Assembly (NCBI GenBank): GCA_026636295.1
Contig: CP089459.1
Span: 1,178,001-1,242,000, forward strand
Reading direction: 5' to 3'
DNA length: 64,000 nt
Origin: Medakamo hakoo
Lineage: Eukaryota; Chlorophyta; Trebouxiophyceae; Coccomyxaceae
Numbering within the stretch: the stretch's first letter is position 1; every line of letters starts with the position of its first letter. The notes below the pieces were generated by a model. That model made no database searches, was not told where the DNA came from, and saw nothing but the letters and a program-made list of their open reading frames with translations. Shown piece by piece: positions 31,637-40,800 of this stretch. A program made the translations under genes and the position numbers.

Positions 31637-33073
31637 CTACCACCCAGCCTGTGCCAGTTCTCGCACCGCGACCACACCCACCAACGCGACCGCGGCCACA
31701 CCCACCACCCGGCGCGCGCCTGGCCGGGGGTTTACACTGTCCGCCTTGCTGCCCTTTGTCGTCGTGCTGGCGTGGACGTGCGCGCCGGCCAGGGCCAGGG
31801 CGGCACCCCACACCACGCCCGCCGACGGCAGGCGGCCGCCGCGCTGGCTGGCGTCGACGCCAGACAGGGCGCCCGCCAGGGCCGCGCCCGCGACGGCGAC
31901 GAACGCGCGTTTGGCGTTGCCCAGGGCCGCGTGCCGGACTGGGTCCAGGGCGCGCAGGACGGCGAAGGACAGGGATTGGTAGGCCGCAAACCCGCCGACG
32001 GCCAGCGCGAGCGCGGTGGCCGTCGGCGGTGGGGTGGACGGATCGCTCGTCGCTCCACCACCACCGCCGCCGCCACCACCCGTCAGGAGTGCCGCCAGCA
32101 GCACGGCACACCTCCTCACAGCGACCAGGCCGCCTAGGAGGACCGCGCCGACGGCGCAGGTGGGCAGGAACTCGGCGGGCGCCGAAGAGGGAGAGGATGG
32201 CGGGGGTGGCGCGAGGTCGGCCTTGGCACCGGACGGGTGCTGCGTCCGCGCACCGCTCTGCTGCGACTTGAAGTGTTTCAACACCACATTCCTCAGCTGC
32301 AGCGCCGTGCCGGACAGGGCCGCGTCCGCGGTGGCGGCCAGTGCGGCGGCACGGGCAGCGGCCGCGGCGGCGTCTCCACCCCCGCCGCCGCTGCTCCCGG
32401 CTTTCTTCGGCGCGCCCGCCGCGGACAAGACGGCGCCGCCGGCCAGCAAGGCGACGGCTACGGCCGTGCCGGCGATGCGGGAAGGTGGAGGCGGGGCTGT
32501 GGTGGGCGCCGGCGCCCGCCCTCCACCACCTCGCCTGTCGAGCAGCACCGCGACCAGGCCCGCGGCGGCCAGGGGTTCGGCGGCTTTGACCGCCTGGGTC
32601 AAGCCCACGCCACCCGCGGCTAGAGCCGCATTGGTGAAGTAGGTGCCGGCTGCAAAGAGAGCGCCCGGCAGGAGGAAGGGCGCCAGCGCTGCCGGGGAGA
32701 GGCGCGGGAGGGGGTGGGTGGGAGTGCGCTGCAGTGGCGGCCTGGGCAGCGCTGCAGCGGCAGCCGCGCACAGCCCGGCCGCGGCCGCGAGTTGCGCGGC
32801 GGACAGCAGGGCCAGCGCCTCTCGTCCGCCGCCGCCCAGGGCGGCCGCCGTCCCCGACGCGGCGGCCGCGTTGGCGGCGTACCAGCCACCGACGAGGAGG
32901 GCGAGCGACGCGCGCGGGAGGACCGGGTGGTGGTGGGCGGCGGCGGGCGGTGTCGCCGCCGGCGGTGGGGGCGACGCTCCTCCTCCTGCCTTTGAGGAGG
33001 AGGGCGTCGTGGACGCGAGCGCCACAGTCGCGGTGGGCGGCGGCGGCGGCGGCGACGGAGCAGGTGCTCCGGC
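31637..33073 (-). CDS. Triose-phosphate/phosphate-translocator-family carrier (5' end unresolved)
   Basis: The main exon encodes about 478 residues of a multi-spanning DMT/TPT transporter, the family that exchanges phosphorylated sugars or related solutes across plastid, Golgi or other membranes. Family hallmarks are TNAALAAGGVGLTQAVKAAEP in the first half, SGTALQLRNVVLKH in the middle and YQSLSFAVLRALDPVRHAALGN followed by KRAFVAV in the second half. Gly/Pro-rich loops are expanded. There is no in-frame ATG upstream before a stop. An acceptor (ACCACAG) at 33074-33076 fits an exon starting at 33073 in phase 0, so a short first exon must lie further upstream. A candidate ATGTCTCTGATGTGG near 33201 has only a weak donor. 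The substrate is unknown. Confidence 0.75.
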   Translation of the reverse strand, partial: AGAPAPSPPPPPPTATVALASTTPSSSKAGGGASPPPPAATPPAAAHHHPVLPRASLALLVGGWYAANAAAASGTAAALGGGGREALALLSAAQLAAAAGLCAAAAAALPRPPLQRTPTHPLPRLSPAALAPFLLPGALFAAGTYFTNAALAAGGVGLTQAVKAAEPLAAAGLVAVLLDRRGGGGRAPAPTTAPPPPSRIAGTAVAVALLAGGAVLSAAGAPKKAGSSGGGGGDAAAAAARAAALAATADAALSGTALQLRNVVLKHFKSQQSGARTQHPSGAKADLAPPPPSSPSSAPAEFLPTCAVGAVLLGGLVAVRRCAVLLAALLTGGGGGGGGGATSDPSTPPPTATALALAVGGFAAYQSLSFAVLRALDPVRHAALGNAKRAFVAVAGAALAGALSGVDASQRGGRLPSAGVVWGAALALAGAHVHASTTTKGSKADSVNPRPGARRVVGVAAVALVGVVAVRELAQAGW

Positions 33074-34013
33074 CTGTGGTGTTTTGTGACAGGGGTGGTG
33101 GGTGGAGAGGTCTTGAGCGCACGCGCGCGCAAGGCCAGACGCGTCCGGGGCTTAACTGTCGTTCATGGACGGTTCTGACCGCTCCACCCACATCAGAGAC
33201 ATGCGAGACGTGTTGGCTTGGGGTCTGTGTGGGCTGGGACGGCGTGCGAGGGCGGTCGCACGGCGGCGGGCGGGCTCGCATGCGCGCTGCTTTGAAAACA
33301 AAAAAAAAAACGCTCGCTCCGCCTGCCTCACCTCGACGTCACGGCGGCCGCCGGCCTGGGCCCACCAGGCTGAGATCAGGCGGGGTGGGTGCATGGTCGT
33401 GTGCCGGGATTGACGCTGGACAAGACTTGGGTGAGGTCGGCGCGTGCCTCCACTGCCCGGCCCCGGCCGGAAGTGTGGGGGGAGTGAAGGAAGAAGAAGC
33501 AGAGGGGAGCGAGGCGGTCGGCTCGGCTCGAGACCCACAGCCGCGTCCGACGCGCGCTTGCCTTCCGCCTCCGACAGCCGACGCAGCCTCCCACCCACTC
33601 CACTCCTCGCCGTGCTCCCCGGCCTTTCGGGCCCCCATTTACTCTTTTTGTAGGCAGGTGCGTGGGAGGCGGAGTCGGACAAGGCAGCGGGCGCGGAGGC
33701 GTGTGGAAGGGGCTTGCCCGGGCCAAGACGACTGTTTGGCATCGCTCCAATCCGCCTTTTACGACAAAAAAAGCCGCCGCCGCGCCCAGTCCGGCCTCTT
33801 TCCCGCCCCACGCTTACGGCACCGAAGCAAGCTAACGACCTGTGCTTTGTTCCTGAAAGAGCGAATGGCGCACCAAAGCCGGACGACCCCCGCATCGCCG
33901 CGGCCCTTGGACGACGCGACCGTTTTTTTTCCTCCTTCGCATCAACTTTCACATGCACTCTCTCTGTCATCTCCCGACACACACACACGCCCACCCACCC
34001 ACACAGCCACGAC
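33074..34013. promoter_or_regulatory. Divergent region, likely holding a translocator 5' exon
   Basis: These 940 bp separate the translocator main exon from the TPPP gene. The missing translocator first exon should be here, with both promoters. I could not place the exon convincingly. A-runs lie near 33298-33310 and a T-run near 33923-33930. Confidence 0.35.
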
Positions 34014-35981
34014 ATGCGCCGCCCCTCCCTGGGCGCCAGGCTCTTCATCCGTGAACCCCGCGGGCCCGTGTCGGAATGGGATGTTGCGTCGGCCGCTCGT
34101 TGGGCGGCCCGGGCCGGCGTCTCGCGGGCGACCCAGCGTCGCGTGCTGGCTGGGAAAACGGGCGCGCAGCTGCTGGCCCTGACGTACGCGGCGGTGGCGG
34201 CCGCGGCTGCGACACCAGCTGAAGCGGATGCGGTGTGGGTCGCGCTCGGGGATTTGAAAGCCCGGGCAGCCCAGCCGGTCGGCTCACCCCGGCGGAGTCC
34301 GAGCCCGGCGCGGACCTACGGCCGCGCCGTGCCCACCGCAGCTGTCGGCCCGCCGCCGCCGCACCGGCAACCGGCGCCGCCCGAGCACACGGCCCTGACC
34401 GCTGAAGACTTGTGCGGCGTGGAGCCTGCCGCCCTCGCGTCCGCCCTCGCGGCCTGGGCCGGGTTTGGCGCGCCCCGCACGTTGGCCGAAGCTGCCGCCG
34501 GCCGGGGGCGCCGCCTGCTCGGCCGCGGGCTGGACGGCCGCGCCTGGGCCAAGCTGTGCCGTGACTGCGGGCTGCTGGTGCCGCCTGCGCTGGACGCCAC
34601 GGGCGCCGACATCATTTTCGCGCGGGTCAGTACAGAGGCGCCCGCCGCCCGCCCTGCCCGCCGGGCGTGGGCGTGCGGGGGGGCGCCGGCCACGGTGCGC
34701 GCGCCACCGCCCCGGCGCCTGGATTTCAAGGCCGCCGTGACCGCCCTGTGCGCCATAGCGGCCAAATCCGGTCGGCCGCTGGGGTTTGTCCTGCGCAGCG
34801 TCGTCGCGGGCGAGCCGGCCGTCGAGGGCACGCTCCCCGACGCGCACGTGAGGTGGCACGACGATAAGGAGACGTTCACCGCGACCGCCGCCCGCGGCGG
34901 GCCGTCCGTGCTGGGCGGGTGCGGCACCGTCGACGCGGCCGCCTTGGTCAACCGGTCTTTGCCAGCCGACGTGCGCGGCACGCCCGTGCCGACGGCGCAG
35001 GCGCTGCGGAAGGCGGTGGCAGCGGCCGGGCTGGGCGGGCGAAGCGCGAGCCCGCACTGGCCCGCCTCGCCCGTGCGCCACGCCTCGCCCGCGCGCCACG
35101 CGTCCACGACGCCCACCGCGGCTGGTGGCTTGCCCCGCGTCATTGCCACGGGCACGCCCTTCTCCGCCACGTCCAGCCGGAGCGGGTGGGCGGGCGAGGA
35201 GGATGAGGCGGGCGGGCAGACGCCGCCCGCCCGCCACCGCCCACCCCCCTCGCCGACGCCCCCGCCGCCGCCGCCCCACCTGCGCGGCCGGGGCACGCCG
35301 TCCTCGCCGCTTCCCCTCACGTCCGACCCGACCGAAGAAGCCGCCCTGCGGTCCGTCTTCTCCGCCTTTGCCCTGTTTGGCGCGTCCCGGTCGGGCCCGC
35401 CGTCGCCGGTGAAGGGAGGGAGCGGTGGTGGGCCGCACCGCCCGTGTGCGCCGTCCTTCAACGTCCGCGCCAGCTGGGACTGCGGCCTGGGTGGCGGCGG
35501 CGGGGGCTCGCCCGCCACGCTCACGCCCACCGCGTTCGAACCCACTGCCGCTGCTCCACCGCACCCGCTGCCCGCCCTGGACGGCGTGCGCTGGGCGAAA
35601 CTGGTGCGGGAGGCCGGGCTGTTGGGTGGCGGCCTGGACGCTGCGGCGGCCGACCTCATTTTCGCGCGGGCCCGGGCGGCGGGCGCGACGGGGCCGGGCA
35701 CCGCTGGCGGGAGGCGGCTGTCGTACGGGCGTTTCAAAGCCGCGCTGCGCCTGGTCGCGGCTGCCAAGCACGTCCCGCCGGCGTCGGTCGTGCGGGCGGT
35801 CGTGGGCACCGGCGGGCCCGCGCTGCAGGGCCCGACCCTGCCCGCGCCGGTGAAGTGGCACGATGACCTGTCGACCTACACTGGCACCGCTGCCCGGGGT
35901 GGGCCGGACGTGGGCTCATTGACCGTGGACTTGGCCACGCTGACGGACCGGGCGCGGCCGTGGAAAGGTGGAGAGGTGTGA
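34014..35981 (+). CDS. Tandem p25-alpha (TPPP) domain protein
   Basis: A 655-residue protein in one exon with two p25-alpha domains, at about residues 174-315 and 524-648. Domain 1 shows GRAWAKLCRDCGLL, ADIIFARV, LDFKAAVTALC and RWHDDKETFTATAARGGP. Domain 2 shows GVRWAKLVREAGLLG, ADLIFARAR, LSYGRFKAALRLVA and KWHDDLSTYTGTAARGGP. p25-alpha proteins bind tubulin and are common in ciliated organisms, often in axonemes or basal bodies. The N-terminal 20-90 region (SEWDVASAARWAARAGVS ... VWVALGDLKA) looks like a SAM-type helical domain. The domains are joined by Pro/Ser-rich linkers. The gene suggests that this alga has, or had, flagella. Single p25-alpha domains are the usual form. Confidence 0.85.
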   Translation: MRRPSLGARLFIREPRGPVSEWDVASAARWAARAGVSRATQRRVLAGKTGAQLLALTYAAVAAAAATPAEADAVWVALGDLKARAAQPVGSPRRSPSPARTYGRAVPTAAVGPPPPHRQPAPPEHTALTAEDLCGVEPAALASALAAWAGFGAPRTLAEAAAGRGRRLLGRGLDGRAWAKLCRDCGLLVPPALDATGADIIFARVSTEAPAARPARRAWACGGAPATVRAPPPRRLDFKAAVTALCAIAAKSGRPLGFVLRSVVAGEPAVEGTLPDAHVRWHDDKETFTATAARGGPSVLGGCGTVDAAALVNRSLPADVRGTPVPTAQALRKAVAAAGLGGRSASPHWPASPVRHASPARHASTTPTAAGGLPRVIATGTPFSATSSRSGWAGEEDEAGGQTPPARHRPPPSPTPPPPPPHLRGRGTPSSPLPLTSDPTEEAALRSVFSAFALFGASRSGPPSPVKGGSGGGPHRPCAPSFNVRASWDCGLGGGGGGSPATLTPTAFEPTAAAPPHPLPALDGVRWAKLVREAGLLGGGLDAAAADLIFARARAAGATGPGTAGGRRLSYGRFKAALRLVAAAKHVPPASVVRAVVGTGGPALQGPTLPAPVKWHDDLSTYTGTAARGGPDVGSLTVDLATLTDRARPWKGGEV

Positions 35982-36563
35982 AGAGAGATGGTGGTGGGAT
36001 GGAGGGAAAGAGGGGGGGAGAGAGAGAGAGAGAGGTTGTCTTTTTGCACGCGGGGTCCGCGTGCACGTTTGTTCGACGACGTGCACTCGCTCCCCAGTTT
36101 TGACCGGGTGTGTTGTGGAGGGCGGAGGGGGTGAAGGAGAGAGAGAGGGAGAGAGAGAATGGATTGACCCCGTCCCCGACGACCTACTGTGAAAATATGG
36201 CGAAGAGCACACATCATGAGAGCGTGGTTGACCCGCCCGACGCAGCAGGGCAGACACGAGTTTTTCACGGCGATTTCTCCTCCCAAAACACTCGCCGGCG
36301 TGTGGGGGACCGGGCGGGCGCTCCATTGTTCGCGCCTTTCCTTCTCCCCAATGGACGCGTCCGTCAGCAGGCGAGCCTCCTCCGGCGCGGCGCCGGAGGA
36401 GGTGGACTGGGAGAGGTGTGTGTTGTGAGGGGGGGAGCTGTGCCGGTCGGCTGCCCGCGCGCGCTCACGCTGGCCGACGGCGACGGCGGACGAGCGGTCG
36501 CACACACGCGCGCACGCCCATGCGCTCACGCATAAATTCCCTCCCTCAACATTCACTCACAGA
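35982..36563. other. Spacer with GA repeats and a perfect stem-loop
   Basis: These 582 bp lie between two plus-strand genes. GA microsatellites occur near 36017-36034 and 36137-36158. A 13-bp perfect inverted repeat (36376-36388 with 36390-36402, single G between) lies in the middle. The SLC25A44 promoter must be in the right part. No gene is supported. Confidence 0.4.
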
Positions 36564-37788
36564 ATGGACAAGGCCAAATTCCTTGGATACGGAGCGGCAG
36601 TCTTCAGCGTGAGTTTGTATCGTTGGGGCGGGGCTTTTTCTTTGTTTCTCGCTCGCTCGACGGGGCCTGTGCAACCTCTCACCCACCCCATCCCTCCTCC
36701 CACACAACAAAACACAGGGCCTGACCACGCTCCTGTTCCCACTCACCGTCATCAAAACTCGGCAAATGGCCCTGGATGACGCGCCGCGCGGCCTATCCGG
36801 CGCGTGGGCGGTGGGCCGGTCTGTCGTGGCAGCCGACGGCGTGAAAGGCCTGTACCGTGGGCTGGGCACCGTCGTCGCCGGCGTCATCCCGGCGCGGGGG
36901 GTGTACTTAACGACGCTGGAAGCTGTGAAGGCAGGCGCGGAAAAGGCCATGCACGTCAGCCCGGCGCCGTGGCAGAGTGCTGGTGGTGACGGGCGCGAGG
37001 CGCTGACGACGGCGGCCTGGCTGGGCGACGCGCGCACGGCGGCCGCGGCCAACCTCGCCGGCGGGGCGGTCGCGTCCCTGTTCACGCAAGGGCTGACGGT
37101 GCCCATCGACGTCGTGTCGCAGCGCCTCATGGTGGAGGGCGGTGGCGGGCGCGTGGCGGCGGCGGCGGCGGCGACGTCGTCATCCACGACAACTACCACC
37201 CCCTCTCGCGCCCCACCACCGCCCGCCCGCTCCGGCCTGGCCATGGCCCGCTCCATCATCGCGGCCGAGGGCGTCCGCGGCCTGTACCGCGGCTTTGGCG
37301 CGTCCGTGATGACCTTTGTCCCCTCCTCCGCCGTCTGGTGGGCCGCGTACGGCGGCTACCAACGCGCCCTGTGGCAGTCGCTGCACTCGTGGAACAGTGG
37401 GCGGAGCGCTGCTGCCGCTGGGACGGGTGCGGCCGCGCCGCACTCGCCCGCCACCATCCTAGCCGTCCAGACCGCGTCGGCGCTCGCTGCCGGCATCACG
37501 TCCGCGACGCTGACGACGCCGCTGGACGTGGTCAAGACGCGGCTGCAGGTGGCCGGGTCGGTCGCCGCGTCACCTGGCACGCCACCCACGCCGCGCCTGG
37601 GCTGGGCTGGCGTCGTCCGCTCCTTGGTGAAAGAGGAGGGACTGCCGGGCCTGTGGCGTGGCTTGGCCCCGCGCATCCTGTCCGTCGCACTGTGGGGCAC
37701 GGTCATGGTTAACTCGTATGAAGCGCTGAAACGGCTGGCGGCTCTGCCACCGCCGGACGACGGTGGTGGAGCAGGCGGCGGAACATGA
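36564..37788 (+). CDS. SLC25A44-like mitochondrial carrier
   Basis: Two exons (36564-36608 and 36718-37788) encode 371 residues. It belongs to the mitochondrial carrier family: three repeats of about 100 residues, each with two membrane helices. The three signature motifs are PLTVIKTR (23-30), PIDVVSQR (about 144) and PLDVVKTR (about 283). They are followed by the GLYRGLG, GLYRGFGASV and GLWRGLAPR boxes. The first motif carries Thr in place of the acidic residue, and the second reads SQR. Both are traits of the SLC25A44 group, which carries branched-chain amino acids in animals and has plant relatives. Low-complexity insertions (Ala/Thr/Ser and Pro) lie in the matrix loop of repeat 2. The substrate here is inferred only from the subfamily resemblance. 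Confidence 0.85.
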
Positions 37789-37872
37789 GGGGGAGAGAGA
37801 GGTTTAGCAACCGCGATTTTTTTTGTAGGAAAAGACTCGGCTACCCCAATTCATTCTTTTGTTACATTGTTG
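37789..37872. other. 84-bp convergent spacer
   Basis: This very short T/A-rich spacer lies between the carrier and Furry-like stops. On the minus strand TGTAA occurs a few nt after the Furry stop (plus-strand TTACA at 37862-37866). The 3' UTRs of the two genes almost certainly overlap. Confidence 0.4.
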
Positions 37873-40800
37873 TCAGACCACGGCGACCGCGCCGCCAGTG
37901 GGCGTGTCAGTCGTCCACGCCGCGGACACCCGGCTGAGGGCTTTGGCCGCCGCCCCGGCCGACAGGTGGGCCGACGGCGGTGGTTGCGGCGGCGCAGTCG
38001 GCACGCCTCCAGCACATTCTAGCGCCGCGCCCATCACGCCCAGCAGGGCGGCGCCCGGTCCGCATGACGGGCCCGTGTTGTCAAGGACTGCGCCGGCGGC
38101 GGAGACGGCGGTGGCCGCGTCCGCGACGACGGCTGAGACGACGGTAGGGTGCGCGGCTGGGCCGCACCCGGCGCGCAGGGCCGACGCCAGCAGCCGCAAC
38201 GCGGCGTCCGTGCGGGCTGGGTGGCTGACATCGCCACCCAACGCTGCCGTCAGGGCATGGAAGGCAGCCGAGCAGGCGGCCGAGACGGCTTGGGTGTCGG
38301 CGTCTGCCTCGGCGACCGTCAGCAACGCGCCTGCCAGCTCCGGCGCCGCGGCTTCCACCGCGCGGCCGGCTTCCCGTGGGCGGGCCGCGCCAGCGCGCAG
38401 GGCTGCCGCGAGGCAAGGCGCGCCCAGTGCCGCCGCCGCGTCGGCGTGGGCGCTCAAAAACGCAGAGGCGGCCTGCAGGGCCGGGCTGCCGCTGGGCGCT
38501 GTGGCGCCGACGTGCGCGGCCCAGGGCAGGCCCGCGACGAGAGCAGTGGCGAGTTGCACGCGCGCGGGGCCGAGGGCAGGAGGCGGGGCGGGCGTGTCGG
38601 CGCCGCCGCCGCCGCCACCCCAGGCTGTCACCCACCCGGGCGGCGACCGCGGCGCCAGGGACCGGGCCAGGGCAGACGCAGCGGCGGCGGACGCCGCTGC
38701 AGCCGCCAGGGCGCCGCGGGAGGCGGGGGGGGAGGCCACGAGCGGCGTGCACAGCAGGGCCTGGGCGGACGACGACAGCGGTGGGGGGGCGGGCCGGGCG
38801 CCGCCGGCGTGGCCCGGTCCGAGGAGGGCCGCGCCCAGGGGCCAGCAGGCAGGGGTGGCGTCGGCGGCGGGCTCGCCGTCGGCCGGAGACGACGCGGCGA
38901 GCAACGCGAGGCGGTGGCAGCCGTCGGCCAGGTCGGCGCGGGCGAGCGCGGCCGCGGCCAGGGTGGCGGCCGCGGCCGCCGGCGGACCGGCTGGTGCACC
39001 AGCCGCGCCGGGCGCCAGGCCCGCCATCGGCGTGGCGGAAGCAGCCGCCAACGCAGCGGCCAGCGCCCGCGGCGCCAGCCCATCCGGCCCGTCGTGGACG
39101 CACGCGGCCAGGCTGCGCAGGGCGGTCCGGGCGGCTGCCGCGGCCGCGGCAGCGGGGCCGCCTCCACCTGTCGCGTGCGCGAGCGTGCCCTCTGCCGCTG
39201 CCCGAGCCAGGGCGGGCGCGACGGCGGCCGAGCCAGCGGGAGCCAAGGCACGCAAAGCCGCGTGCGAGATGGCCGCGTCGGGCGTGCCGGGCCGGGACAG
39301 GGCGGTGTCGAGGGCGGCGGCCGCCCAGGCAGCGCGGGTGGAGGACGTCAGGGATGGTGCCGCGGCCGCCACCACCGCGGCCGCCGCCGCTTTGGCTGCG
39401 GCGCCCGGGCGAGACGTGGCCAGGCGCAGGGCTGCGGCGTCGACGGTGTGCCCACCGACCAGGGCGGCGAGGGCGGACCGCGCGCCGTCCACGGCCGCAC
39501 CACCGTGCCCGCGCCCTTCCCGGCCGGCCGCGGCGAGCGTGAGCAGGGCCGCGTGCGCGACCGCGGGCGCGTGGCGGGCCAGGGCGCCGGCGTCCGCGCC
39601 CGCCGCGTGCGACGCCAGCCACAGGGCCACGCCTGCGCGCATTGTGGGCGAGGGAGCCGGGTCGCTTTCGTGTTCGCCGTCGTCATCTGGCTCCACCCCG
39701 GGCGATGGCCCGACGACCGACCCGGCCGGGTGCGTGGAGACGGTGAAGGGAGGCGGAGGCAGGGCAGGCTCGTCCTCTGCACCGCCGCCCACGCTGGTGC
39801 TGGCCGCGCCAAACAGGCGGCCGCGCTGGCTGTGGGTGGGCGTGCGGGAGCGCGGCGTCAGCCCACCCCACCCGCCGCCGCCGTCACCCGACAGGCGCAG
39901 CAGGCCCAGGCTGCCGGCGAGGGAGGTGGAGGCGGCAGCCAAGCCGCCGCCCGACGCGCGTGCGGCGCGGCGGGACGCCCAGCTGGCCCGGCCCACGGGC
40001 GGAGAAGGCGAGACGGAGGGCGAAGGCGGGCGCAGGGAGGGGGAGGGGGTCGCATCGTGGGCGGGCTGGAGGGGCGGGCAGTCATCCGCCGGGCCGTCGC
40101 CGCCGCCGCCCTCCTCCTCGTCGCTCGACGCCCACCCGCCGTCGGCGGCGAGCGCGACCACCGCCGCGGGGCCTCCACCCACCGCATCCGCGACCAACGC
40201 GTCCAGGACAGGGCCGGGCGCGGCGCCCGCCACCCACCGCGCCGCCCGGGCGCAGTCGGCGCAGGCGGTCGCCAGGTCGGGCGCAGGGGAGGAGGGGGCA
40301 GACGACCGGGCGGCCGCTTCGGCGATGAGCAGGCGCGCGAGCGCGGCCGGGCGCCCGCCCCCGCCGCCGCGGCCGCGGCCGGCCGCGGCCGCCACCCACA
40401 GGCCTTCCGCTTCAGCTGCGGCGCCAGCGGTCGCCAGGCCGGAGGTCAGAGTCAGCAAGCAGTCCAGGGTGGGCGCTTCGGCGCCCGCGGCCAGCGGGGC
40501 GAGCGCGCGGACGGTGCCGCGGACAAAAGGCGAGACGCCGCCGCCGCTGTTGTGCAGGAGCGGCAGCAGGCGCGTCACGGCTTCCCTGAGGAGAGCAGGG
40601 GTGAGGGCCGGGTGGTCGGCGGCCAGTCGGGCCGCCAGGCGGGCCTGGTCGGCTTCCCGTGCTTCGTCCAAGGGCGACAGGCCGTCGGCGGCAGGAAGCG
40701 CGGCGGTGGCGCCGGCCCGGCCGGCGCCCCACCCGGCCGCATCCAAAACCGCCAGCACCTGCCTCGCCGCGGCCCGCCCGCCGGCGACCGGACACCCCGT

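Noticed and set aside
33001-33025. Start of the translocator at 33025
   Set aside because: That codon is GTG, and the frame continues upstream to a good acceptor at 33074-33076, so a spliced first exon is more likely.
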